From Takakia lepidozioides (Eukaryota > Streptophyta > Takakiopsida > Takakiales > Takakiaceae), in the NCBI GenBank assembly GCA_030704615.1, contig CM060731.1:4404001-4464000 (forward strand): a stretch of DNA of 60,000 bases, in the 5' to 3' direction. The position numbers and the translations under genes were made by a program. The notes under the pieces were generated by a model that was given only the letters and a program-made list of their open reading frames with translations, did no database searches and had not been told where the DNA came from. Position 1 is the first letter of the stretch; every line of letters begins with the position of its first letter. Positions 1 to 11,865 of the stretch are shown piece after piece.

Positions 1-3000
1 GGTTTCAGTCAGCAGCCCTGTGGTGAGTAGTGGAAGCGATATTGCTAGCAGCAGCCCGAGGGCTATGTTCAGCAGGGCTTCTGTTGGGGGAAATAACAGG
101 TGCATTACTTTTTGCATGTTATAGGTTTTCTAAGTCAACTTGTTCATGGATTTTTATGATATGGACTTCGAAATGCTAAAGTTGAATTCCACTGATGGTG
201 ATAGGCAAGATTGAGGATTTGGAGGGTAGCTTCATGTGTTGATCAGAACTGTCTCGAGAGGTTTCAAGTACAAGACCGTTCAATGATGGACTCAAGTTAC
301 TTGCCATGCTCTTTACAGCTCATTAGGCCAATGGAAAAGCATTACAATCTCCTGTAGTAGTCAGTCCAATGTTGTGAAAGGAGGCGCCAGTTGAGCTTAT
401 GTGGCAGGGAGTTAACTTTATGTTGTGAGTGATGTGACATGATTGCAGGATTGCATCCTATCAGATGGAATCTACATCCAGCATTTGGTCCAACCCCATG
501 GCACCACGATCTAAGGAGCTGCCAGAGAGCTTTGAGCGAAGTATGTGTGAACGGCAAACATTGATAGATGTTGCAACGGCAATACAGATCTATGACACAT
601 CTTCATTAAGAGATGTTCAAGAAGGAGAAATCCATACCCAAGTAGCCCAACCTGACACACAAGTAGCTGCACGTGCGGTGACCAAGGAGTGGCCTGCAAT
701 TAGCACTCAGACTCGACCACCTTTTAATAATTTAATGGCTCGTAGCCGGTGGGTTCGCAAAGGAAGGAGGGCTTCTGATTTGGATAAAAAGAATGGAAAA
801 AACTGTAAGAATGCTCGGGCACTTGCTTTGAGATCTACAGGGGGATCAATGCAGAGTGGAAATTGTGGTGCTAATGCTCAGCCAAAACACCGAGGCTCAC
901 CAGAGAGTGTTGAAAGGAGTGAGCAGGAGGTGCTGCTGCAGGCTGTGATAAATGAGACCAGTGTAGCAAAAGTGGAAGCTGAATTGGAATCAGATATTCA
1001 GCAGGATATTGAGGAGGAAATTTCGAAGGAGATACTGATCCTGAGCCAGAAGCTAGCCAATCTACAGACCCACTACAGGTCCAAACGCATGGGCCAGAAT
1101 GGGTCAAAGCCTGCAGTTCTGAGCTGCCCACAAACCCCTCTATTACTCCAGACCCCATGGGTAGCACAAAAGGAGGAGGGTAAGGGAGAGTTTTTTAAAC
1201 CAAGCCATACTGTTGGAGCTGAGACAACAGTTCGGACACACAAAGGGAGAGTAGTAGCTGCCAAGTTTGTGCAACGGAAGAACAATACACTGTCAGTGCT
1301 CCGAGAGAAGAGGCCTGAGATAAAGAAGGGTCTTGCCACCAAAGAAGGATCTGTGACCAGTCTGCAGTTGCCGAGAAGGAGTTTAGGGGCAGCAACAACT
1401 TTTGATTCAAATGCAAATATTTCACACTACAACCATACATCAAAAGATCCTTTGCTTGTAAATAGGAGAGCTGCTGTAGCATCAAACGCTCCCCATGGGT
1501 TTTCAGGGAGGGGGCAAGAATTAGCTGAGAGTCAAGCAAAAGTCCAACTTGCTGAAGAAAGTCTGGAGGCGACACCGAGCAATGGTGGCTGGAATTCAGC
1601 AAGGTCCTTCAGAAGAGACAGCGTATTAAACCCTAAGGGTGAAATGGTAGATGATCCTTTCTCCCTGGGCAACCTAATCAAGCATCCATCTGTCTGCTGT
1701 TTGAGCCAAGGGGCCTGCCTCCGAATTTACCCTGACAGAAACAAGGGATTTGACTGGGTTAAGACTTTGAGGTCAGGGGGAATGGTTCTGCATAGTAGTC
1801 CTGGGCCTGGAAATTCCTCCACAGTGCCCAGTGGCATGTCCTCTCCGGTCAAAGACTATGACACAAGAGACACAGTATCCAAGAAATCGTCAGATGATGG
1901 GGAGGAGAGGGATGTTTGGACGAGGGAACACCCTGCTAATGTGCTTAAGGATTCAGGAGCCAAGTCGGCCAACAATGTGGTAAGGAAGGCACTGAAGATT
2001 GGTGGGAACTCTCCATCTGTTGCAGATCTGCAAGAAAATTGTAGTACTCTCAGGACTGTGGCTAGCAGATATGGTAACGACTTCCAAGGAGTTGTGAATA
2101 GACAGAAGAGATGTCCAGAGCCTGGCCTTGAAAACAGGCCTGCAAAATCTGGGAAAAAGATTATCTATCCACACAAAGTTGGTGACATTGAAAGCAAACT
2201 GGCCGTTCATTTGTTGAAGGCTGGTTTGGTCAGGGAACCATCCTTTAGAAAGCCGGCATCTCAGAGTACTTTCCCAGACAATTTGCGCTCCAAAACCAGA
2301 GCAGTTGCCTCCCACAGCACTGGAAAAGATAGTGGGAAGTGTCTCAAAAAGTCTCTAGGTGGTTTGAATTGCAAGATAGGTCAACTTGGAAAAAACAGGA
2401 CACCTCACGACAATAAAAAGAGCTTTGAATCAAGTGGGGTTGGTGGAGGACAGCAGGATGACAGGGATCGGTGTGAAGTTGAATATGAGAGCTTTTTAGA
2501 AGCTCCAGACACTGGAGAAAAACTTTCCGACTTAAGTGCAGCCATCGAAGCCCACAGTAGGTTCTCAAGGAGTGCGGCTATTAGCGAGGAAGAAGAGAGC
2601 AAGCAAAGTATCTTGAGTCTCTCTCCACATGATATAGCTCAACTATCTGAAGCAGCTGTTGTTAGCCTTAAGAAAAACCCACAATCAACAAAAAAGAGCT
2701 TTATCAGGTGCATTGAGTTAGTACCCGATATGCAAAGTACACAAACCCCGAACAGTGTTTGCAAGACATTGGCAGGCAGTACTGGCACTACTGAGATTCT
2801 TCCATGTCATCCAATAGATGGTTGTGTGGAAGAAAGAACGCACATTTCAAGGGATGGCCAGGTGGAAAAACACTTCAATGACGGTAAGCAACTTCTTGCT
2901 CCGAAGGGATAAGGACTACATATCTGTTAATGAAATGACTACTGCTTACTTCAAATGTTTTTCATATCTTTAATATTCATAGCTGGAAGAAAAGTTTCCA

Positions 3001-4451
3001 TTCCATTTCAGGCAGGTTTTCTCAAATTTGTGTTTTATATGGGATGTTCACTGGTGAGGAATTGTTACAGTGGCATATTCAAGCAAGGCGCCTCAAATCC
3101 TACAGCATTTGTAAGTTTCTGAAATTGGATCATTCCTGATCTAGCAATTTGAGCAGAGTCGGTCTTCGGCATCCATCATGAGAATGCTTGTAGCTGTGCA
3201 GCTGTGGAACATCTCAGCAACCCATTTTTTCTGGAGACATACATAAACTAAAAGAATCCCGTCAAAGACATATCACTTTTAGCAACTAGCATGAGAGATT
3301 TGACGGGTGCATCTTAACATATTGGATACATTATGGGCACAATGGTTGCTGGGAGTTCCAGGTGGCAACAGCCAAAGGAGAGGGTTACTACGAAACATGT
3401 TGAGGCGTTAAGTTAACTGCTTAGTGGTTAGTCAAAAACACGGCCTGATTGTGCTGGCCTGGCCTGCTCCAGATTGTAGCTGCCAATGCTGTCACTGATG
3501 TGTGGTATTAATAGGCCGAGGTTGGTGCAATGCCTATCCATGTCAAAGCAATTTTCAACTGAATCATATGTTGTTGTTACAGGCTGCATAGAGTCAGGCT
3601 TTGGGTACCAGGGCCTGAACTCTAGAGTTCACATGAAGGGGATAATTGAAGCTGCACAACATCCATGCGGGGAACTGGAAGTTAACAGAGAGACAGCCGA
3701 AGAAAGGGTTGGCCTAGAGGATATTGCAGATATTCCAGCCAACACTGTCTACAGGTCATTTAGCGAAGGGGCGATCCTCAAGAGTACTGCAGCCAACTTG
3801 AAGCCTAGTCAGAGTGATGTAAGAGTTTCTGGGGACCTAGAAGTCGTCTCTGCAGATAAGAGTTTTGGGAGCGAAACAAGATCTCCACAGCCTAAGGAGG
3901 GAGGGAAGATGCAGGGTTCAGATAACCAAGTTATCATGACCTTGGACTACCTCAACAGTGCAGTATTTGAAGGTGTTACTTCGCTGCCCCCATCAGAATC
4001 GGAAGGACCAGATACTCTACTGGCCTGGGCTACGCAACGCTCCCCACCTCCTCCTGACACTCAATTGAACTTTGCCATATCTACGATATCAGTGGTTCCT
4101 GCCTCTTGCACGCCCGAAGATGGTCTGAACCTAGAAGGTGGGGAACGTTTAACAGACGGTTTGAGAGCCCAATGGGAAGAGTTAATAGATGCCTTGGAGA
4201 AAGAAAGACTTGAGTTACCCAAGATAAGGACTGCAGGAAGCAATGATATGGGGGCAGTACCAATCACCAGTGCTCGTGATTCAGGTTGTGTGAAAAGGAT
4301 TGCTGGGCAAGTGAAGGCCATTGAGCATTTCAATAGGGAGGAAGCGGATGCCCGTTTGCTGGATAGAGGTGCGTTTGAAAATGGAATACTGGCTAATTTG
4401 AGTACGTTCCAACGGTTCATGAATCCTCTGATAACCAGTTGCGAGGCATAG
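1..4451 (+). CDS. Unknown serine/lysine-rich plant protein, 3' part of gene (three exons)
   Basis: I do not recognise this protein. The model has exons <1-99, 449-2883 and 3583-4451. The ATG at 465 is probably not the start: the frame open from base 2 ends at a GT donor after AG (98-99), and the acceptor at 447-448 restores that frame as AG|G and reads straight into the 465 frame. The second junction (GACG|GTAAGC at 2883, TTACAG|GC at 3582) also keeps frame, and the protein ends at TAG 4449-4451. The product (over 1,100 residues here) is basic and low in complexity. It has a glutamate/lysine-rich, probable coiled-coil segment at about 930-1095 (motif DIQQDIEEEISKEIL). No enzyme motif or membrane span is visible. 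The pattern suggests a scaffold or cytoskeleton/nuclear protein, which is inference only. The weakest point is the first donor (gtgcat). Confidence 0.6.
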
Positions 4452-5580
4452 TAGAGGACACATGTAATGCAATAAACTTTTAGTCCATCACACCGGCTAC
4501 TATGAGGGGAACTTGCGTCAAAGGCTCTCAGTAAGAGGCCACCACAACGAATAAGGACAATAATCTTAGAAACTCTTCCAAGCCATTTCGTTCATGGGTC
4601 AAATCTTCTAGTTGGGCTACCTACCACCGTAGCGGCTGCGACAAGCTTAGGCTGATGGCAACATGACATGAAGAGTGGACCTTGATGACAACTCTCCTAG
4701 TACTTCAGAGGAAGGCGAAGTGATTTGGACTGAAATCCGCTGTGTAAGTATGCATTTGATTTCCGGGAGATACCAGTTAGAACCATTTTCAAGATTGTAG
4801 TTGGGTGGCTGTAAATTTTATGCTAATTCCCACAGGAAGCATAGATTATACTCATAGCAACAATTGTTATGGTATGCATACACACTTTTGCTTTCAAGGC
4901 AGATAGTCGTCACAATCGCGGGACAGTTTGTTGTAGCTTGACATCTACAACTCAAGATCCACCTCAGATCTTCGACAACTTTGAGAGCAAGGATTGTTGT
5001 TGCTCAAGAATCTCCCAGATAGTTTTAAGGCATATTAACTTTCTACTCGAAGAATGGTTTTGCATTATCTGACTTGTAGACATAACAAGCATTTGGTTGA
5101 TATCACGTAGTACTCTTCGATGGGGTATCCATCACGAACAAACTTCCATTCAGTTGCTGGTTTGCGATCAGCTCACCCAGAATTTCGCAAACACAAAAAA
5201 TCTGTTTCCAACAACATCTCATTAGCATGCCTACAACCGCATTTTGCAGTGCAAGATTGCCCAAACAAACACCCCCGACAGATGCTTCTCAAAGACCAAC
5301 TTCACTCGTAGAGACGACGATATAATTTGAAGAACAGCCACAGTGCACATCATCCACAGTACACTTGGCATGCAGCCTCGGCCATTGCCACGTACATGCA
5401 ACGATCCCGCGGTGTTGCTGGGAAGCCGACGCATTTCGCTCGCCCATTGGGCCATTCATGCTTCCATCGCACTCGTGGGCCGCTGAGGGTGCTACTTTCT
5501 CAAGGGAGGATTGTGTCTCCTACCGTGGGCATTCTCTCTAGTTTTGAGGAGCTGGGATCACTCCCTGTCCCCTCTCAGCT
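4452..5580. other. Intergenic stretch between the unknown gene and the carrier gene
   Basis: This holds the 3' flank of the first gene and the upstream region of the carrier gene. Only short open frames without recognisable motifs occur. I see no RNA gene and no transposon ends. Confidence 0.6.
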
Positions 5581-5586
5581 GTATGC

Positions 5587-5594
5587 TATATATT
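5587..5594 (+). promoter_or_regulatory. Possible TATA box of the carrier gene
   Basis: TATATATT lies 17 bases before the ATG at 5611. If used, transcription would begin near 5615-5625, at or just after that ATG. The true start codon would then be a downstream in-frame ATG such as 5632. The motif is short and could be fortuitous. Confidence 0.25.
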
Positions 5595-5610
5595 TTGGAG
5601 TTCTGAATCC

Positions 5611-8600
5611 ATGGGTGCCCAGGGGGATGCAATGCGGGGGACCAAAATCTGCTGGGTGAAGCTGAACTCTCTGGATGGCAAACAAGCTCAAAATTCTCCA
5701 CCCGCTCCTATTCCCAAGCGTCAATTCACGTTGCACAGCTTTCTGGGTAGCTGTAACCCAAATTTTCTTGCCAATGCCAGTTCCTGTATTTTCAACGAGT
5801 TCGTTGAGAGGCATTTGTCTTCTGTGCTCAATGGGCTCCAGGACAGGCATCCGTCAAATGCCTTCGGCGCATTAAGCAATGAGAATGAGAATGGGAGATG
5901 GGGCTGTGGTATCAATGGTGCGTTTGCTAGTGTCAGTAATACTGTCATCGGAGGAAGAGGTCGTAGACGTGGCTCAGAGAGAAGTGAAAGATATGGCTCT
6001 AGCAGCCTGACAATGGTAGCTCATTCTTCTCCGCAGGGAACATATGCTTACGCCGCACTTGAGCGCCAGTTCAAGGTATATTCGCCACGCACTTACAAGT
6101 ATAAGAGAAATGAAATGAAATGGTGCTTTATAACGTCCGCGGAAAGCTCATAGAGCTTATGGGACAAATGGAAGGAAGAACATGAGAGAAAATAGGAAAA
6201 CCAGAGTCAGAGAAAAGAACTATTGTTCGAGTGATTGTCTAAGGGTGAATGCCTCGTGCAGGTAGGCTGCCAAACATTTCTGATCCTCATAGTGGAAGAC
6301 TTCAGTGACAGATTGGGTTCCACGGAACAATGGAATAGAGAGAGAAGATTCTTGACAAAGGCTTTGTAGGATTTGACAATCACGGTGAAATGGTGTTGAT
6401 CCATTGCTGGCACGGCTTACATTGACCACCCTGTCGATTCGACATGTGAACTCCATCTGATTTTTGTTTCTTGGGATGCAATTAAAATTCTTCTTGTCGC
6501 GGAAAAGGGGAGCAGTGATTTCGATTGTTGAAGTGAGGTTTATTCTTCTTCACTTATACCCGCGTAAGTGGATCGGGGAGAAGAGTGGCGCGAGCTGCAG
6601 GAGTGAAATTGAGGAGGTGTAAATGTAGGTACATAGAACTCAGCTGGTCGCTTCTATTTGATGAACCTTCAAATGCTATGTACTGGAGCCTACCAGAAAT
6701 GCTTAACCAATTGCTCAGTCACTTTGAAGTCATCAGACTGAAAGGTGGATGAAGTGATCATAAATCCTATTATCTGCCATGCTGCAGTAGTGTTGAGGGA
6801 CTATCTGGGCGCCCTGTGACCACAAAAAGCGAGTATGGATATAATTTGGATAGAGATTAGGGGGAGTTGTCGTATTTGTTGGAGGAATGGTGGAAGCTGT
6901 GTGTGACGCTCTGTTTCCAGAGCAGGACAACAGCAGATGTGTTCAATCATCTGCACGTGTTTACATCCATGAATAGTCTAAGGTATTACCAGTGAACATT
7001 ATCAATTTTGTAGAATTTACTATTGAAATCATCTACTTCTCACAGACATACTTGTTTTCCGCAGGACTTCGACAAGAATGACGTGGGCTACATAAGTGAA
7101 GGAGACCTGAAGTTGGCATTGAAGAGGCTCGACTTACCTACCTCCGAGCAGGTAATAGAACTGTGACTACTTTCAGTGTGTGATACATGAAACAAAGAAA
7201 GAATCTCAGTCACAATTTCTGTGCAAACAGAATCTTTAGTATTGGTTTGTCAGCACACTTGTGTCACTCAGATGGATATTCGACGTTGGGTTTACAGTGA
7301 TAAACCTCTGAGAATTTACATCCATGGTGTCCTGGCTTCTCCTTCTCCCTTAGCCCTCGCTCTGGGTGTCTTCTGAAAAAATCTTGTGCATTTGGCCAAA
7401 AAATTTTACAACTATGATAGTGGTCTTTTCCCTGTAGGATGTGCAAGCATTTATGAGACAGGTGGTGGACACCAACAAAATCAACCATATCACTTTCAAG
7501 CAATTTGCCGAGTATGCAGTCAACCAAGAGAACAAGCTTATCAACACTTTCAGAGAGCTAGACAAGAGGAAGGTACCCTGCTGTGGGCATGAAGATTGGT
7601 ACTGGAAAGAGGAGGAGGGTAGTGGAAGTAGGAAGGGTGCTGTGTTAGTACATTGCAGCAAGAGACAAGAAGCAGTAGAAGTTTCTACATCAACAAGAGA
7701 GAGCTAGAGAAGGATTCTCATTTAACAAAATTGCACTACCTTCTTCAGCAAAGAAGAAGATCATACAAGGTTCTCAGGTCTAGAAATAGCCTAACGTTGA
7801 ACAAGGGCACTTAGTTTGTATGACTGAATTGGACATTATTGGGTCAAGCAGAATGGGTATGTAACCAAGGATGGATTGAAGGCCGCTCTTCAGAAATACC
7901 GGTTCAGGTAACTTCCGTTATCTCTGTTTCTCTTGTTCCAGTGTGCTCTCTGCCTGGCCCTCCTACATTGGTGTGTGCATGTCATTTTTAGCTTGTTAGG
8001 CTTTGGGCTGACCTCAAGAGATTCATAACTCAGGAGAGAGACTCTGTCCTTCCCACCAATAAATAGGTATGAATTAGAGTGTCATTTTGGACTTCTGATC
8101 TCATGGTGCCATGCTGGGTGGGCTATGTTCGTGTTATATCTAATGCAATGACGTATGGAGCATCCTACAGGTTCAAAGACAAGGACATCTCAATCATGGT
8201 GAATAAAGTCCATGTGCACGGAAACCTGGGGTCCCAGGAGGTCCAGAGCAGCAGCTCCTTTGACTTTGCAGAGTTCAGGTTTGTTTCTTTTGGAATCTGT
8301 GATACTTGGCATTTCTGACCAAGATGATAGAACTGTACTGTAGTCTCATTCCTTCTGCAGGACATTCTTGAGAACAAGTTATTTGAAGAGAATTATTGAG
8401 GTAACATTTGATATCAAGTTCTCAACTCAAGGGTAATATGTGGGTGGCGGTGGCCACACGGTGCAGGGACTTTCTGATGCTTTCAACAGCTATTGATCTG
8501 AGGGACGTCTTTGATATCTGGGGCTTGGCAGCCATTGACTTGGGTGACATTGACACCTCATTTCCCATGTCTTCAGGTATGCAACATGTTTTCTGAGGCT

Positions 8601-11600
8601 TTTGGACTGTGCAGCACACATTATGCTGGACATAAGTTGAAAGAGTGTCAGTATGAAGCAATTTTATATTAGCCCTGTTCCAAGTGGCCCTCTGCAAAAT
8701 TTCAAAGTGACTAAGAAGATTGTCTTATATCATGTATATGATGGAATATTTGCAGGGAGATATAGCAAAGCTGGAAACATTGGCCAGCAGCGGCCAAAAC
8801 AACAGGTGTTGAAGCATCTCTTTGCAGGGGGTATGGCAGGCATCGTCTCGCGTACCATTGTGGCTCCCCTAGAGCGTATTAAGGCAAGTTACACATGCCT
8901 TGTACAATGCAAGTCAGGACCATATAAATGCTTGTGGCAACACTTCGGCAAGCAATCAAAAAGGCTGTGAAGGTGACAGATAACATATGGTTATTTCCTC
9001 CTTCAGCAAGGCATGGCAATGTATGAATAAAATTTTGAACGCAACAGTCATCTGAATATGGTAGAAATAATAAGCTTCGCAGCCATGCGCAGAAATTTCC
9101 TCTCACCGGGATGAATTTTCAACTGTTGATGCATCTTTTTGTCCATCATCTGCACATCAGAAATCAGTTGATCAAATGAGTAAAGGAATTCCTGTGAGAT
9201 TTTATATCATGGTTTGGTAGAGACCATTGTTCCCTCCCTTGAGAATTCCACATCAAGTCCAGAGGAGTCCTGAATCTAGGCTTACATGCATGAAGGAGCA
9301 ACTCCTTTTTTACTTTCTAGCTATGGACTTCATGTGCAGATTATGTCCATGGTGGACAGGGAGGTTATGAGGCAAGGATTTACTACTACATTTTCCAAGA
9401 TCTGGAGGTGGGTATTGCAGGTCTGCATTTCAAAGTGGTCAGACTCTTCGTGTGCAGTCAAGTAGGCAGCAGTTACAATGTCATTATAAATGTCTAGAGG
9501 ATGCATGTGTAGGAGGACTGCAGCCTGCAATACCATCAAGTATTGGAGCTGATATGGTGATCGTGCAGGGAGGAAGGGGTTGGTGGCCTTTTTAAGGGAA
9601 ATCTACTCAACATATTGCGTATAGTTCCAACCAAGGTGAGTAATTATTTTTAGGTACATGTAACACTGTACACACTCACAAAGAATGCAAAGTAGTCAGA
9701 TTTACAACTTGAAGTTTCCAGATTGTTTGAGTGCCGTTTGAATATGCGGTCTGATCACTGTCTTGATAGAAGAAGAAACTTTTATACTGTGACTTAGGGG
9801 GTCTGAAGCACATTCTGGGAGGTAGCTTACAGAGGTAAATCATCAAAAAAAATCTTTGTAAGGAGAGAAATGAAATGATATGAGAGAGAAGGAAGGAAAG
9901 GAAAGAAAAATAACTTTATGCCATCCACAGGAAGCTCACAGAGCTTATGGGACAAACAAGCAGCCCAAAAATAACATTCAAAGCTCAACATTCAGAGCTT
10001 CTGTAAGGTGGAAGGTCTTGTGTACATAGAGATGCTGCCAGAAAGGAAGAAAGCTTTGTAACGTCCACTCAAAGCTGAAAGAGTTTACAGGTGTGGGGAG
10101 GGGGGGATTCTAGGCTTACACTTTTCGAAATGTTTGCTCTGCCTGTTAACACAACAGGCAGTGGAGTTTTATGTCTACGACAGCCTGAAGGAGACTTTGA
10201 AAGGTACTGAACTTGTTGACATAAGCGGGCCAGAGCGCATTTTGCTTGGCGGCATTGCGTCAATGGCTGGAGCCTTTGTGAGCCATCCATTGGACACTCT
10301 ACGTTCAGTAGTGGCAGTGAAAGGAGCTTCAGCCAAGCAAGGGATTATTGAAGTGACCCGATCAATCATTGAGAAGGAGGGTTGGACAAGCCTTTACAAT
10401 GGTCTAGGTCCACACATGGTGAGCCTTTCTGCAGAGGAAGAGGGAGGGAGGGACATGCATGGCTGACTGTGGCAGTGTACAAGGAGCCTCCACCCATAGT
10501 AAGGTTTGGAAAAGAAAGAGATAAACTTTATTAGGGTATTATGGGAGGAGGGGAGAACGGACTAGGACAACAGTCAGCCGTCTGGACATTGCTCAAGTTA
10601 GCCCAATTTTTTGACTGCTAGTTGAGCCGGGGGGAATATCTGTCTCGTGCACTGCTTGCACTTCACAGATGATCCATATAGCCACAGTTTCACTGAAGTC
10701 TCTGATCCACAGGCATTCCAAGAAGTTCCAAGTTGAAGCAGCCTTGACAGTCCACATCAAACGTGGGACTTCCACAAGAATTTAGTTGCTATTCATGATG
10801 TTAGAGGTGAAGAGACTGTTGCTTCATACATTTACACTTTGGCAACCCTGTTTCATGGGGAACAGGCCAGAGTAGTACCATATGGAGCCATCAATTTCTG
10901 TGTGTATGATCAACTTACACAATGGTATCGTAGTCGCATCGGGCCTGGTGGTGAGCTTGGAGTTACTCCTACCATAATTTGCGGGTGAGCAAATACTTCC
11001 ATTGAAACTCTAGCCTAACATGAAATGCTGCTGTGAAAGTTTGAACTTCGGAACAAGTCTCCAGGTGTCTCAAGTGTTTGTTGAGTCAGCGACATCAGGG
11101 TTTTGTAATTATTTGATCCCAAGCTTATATTGGAGCATTGACTGCAGAGCACTAGCCGGCGCATTGGCTCAAACTGCTGTTCAGCCTCTGGAGGTCGTTC
11201 AGCGGAGATTGCAGGTTTATTATTCCCAACTTTTAGCAGCTTTCAATTTGCCGATAAGTTCAATGAATCACCTGGGAGGGTACAGGAGATTTATTTGAAG
11301 TTCCCTGATTTCTAACGAGTTTGAAGCTGGGGACCAAGTTCTCTCAGTGTGACAATATCTCTATTCAGCAGTAATACCATGTCTTATTCCCTATTTCAGA
11401 ACAGAATTGAGCAGACCTTCAAAACCGTCGGTCGGTCTGGCGAGTCTATCACACTTTTAGCTACCAAATGTTCGTAAGTCTCTTGCTGAACAGTCATTGG
11501 AACCCCATTGGAACAGGTGCAAATCAGCAAGAATGGCCCGGTAATCTACAAAAGCATGGTGGATGCTTTTCAAACCATTTTGCGTGACGAAGGTGTTGGT

Positions 11601-11865
11601 GCATTATATGCTGGTAAAGTCCTCACTCCAGCAGTGTCTTCTGGTCAAACTCCAGCATTAGCACATCTCAAATGGTGGTTCAGCAGAGTATGTGTGCTTA
11701 GACTGCCTCATAATGTGAAGTTCACCTTCATGGTTTCAAAGAGTGAGAATTGTTGTGCATGTGATTTATGCAGGGCTTCTGCCAAACACATTGAAGCTGA
11801 TTCCAGCAGCTGCCATCTCTTTCCTGGTTTATGAAGCTCTGAGAAAGCAGCCCGACCTTCAATAG
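5611..11865 (+). CDS. EF-hand mitochondrial carrier (SCaMC/APC-type ATP-Mg/phosphate carrier), 14 exons
   Basis: Exons: 5611-6075, 7065-7151, 7438-7572, 7852-7907, 8171-8278, 8467-8576, 8756-8883, 9340-9407, 9569-9635, 10158-10418, 10866-10984, 11148-11214, 11517-11613 and 11774-11865. Every junction keeps frame, giving 619 residues. After a 155-residue variable N-terminus come four EF-hand-like units (about 150-300). Three mitochondrial-carrier repeats follow, with signatures PLERIK (exon 7), PLDTLR (452-457) and PLEVVQ (548-553, Gln replacing the usual Lys/Arg). By family knowledge such proteins exchange ATP-Mg for phosphate across the inner mitochondrial membrane under calcium control. The EF loops are degenerate: loop 1 (DKNDVGYISEGD) keeps most features, loops 2-4 lack several ligands. 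The donor after exon 7 is GC (gcaagt). The N-terminal start is uncertain; the carrier assignment is firm. Confidence 0.9.
6104..6168 (+). repeat. Dispersed short repeat, copy 1 (carrier intron 1)
   Basis: It shares GAGAAATGAAATGA, a variant of TTTATAACGTCC and a segment ending AGAGCTTATGGGACAAA with 9864-9956. The core AAGCTCATAGAGCTT is an imperfect palindrome. A third partial copy (GTAACGTCC plus AAAGCT) lies at 10054-10090. All are in introns of the same gene. They may be remnants of a short interspersed element. Confidence 0.55.
8361..8400 (+). other. Candidate cryptic or alternative 40-nt exon in the carrier gene
   Basis: A segment bounded by TTCTGCAG and GTAACA lies between exons 5 and 6. 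It could be spliced to exon 5 (reading TFLRTSYLKRIIE). It is 40 nt long, so inclusion shifts the frame and meets a TGA early in exon 6. Skipping it gives the family-typical EF-hand end (EFRDFLML). It is either chance or a poison exon. Confidence 0.3.
9864..9956 (+). repeat. Dispersed short repeat, copy 2 (carrier intron 9)
   Basis: This matches 6104-6168 at both ends, with a purine-rich insertion (GAGAGAAGGAAGGAAAGG) in between. See copy 1. Confidence 0.5.
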
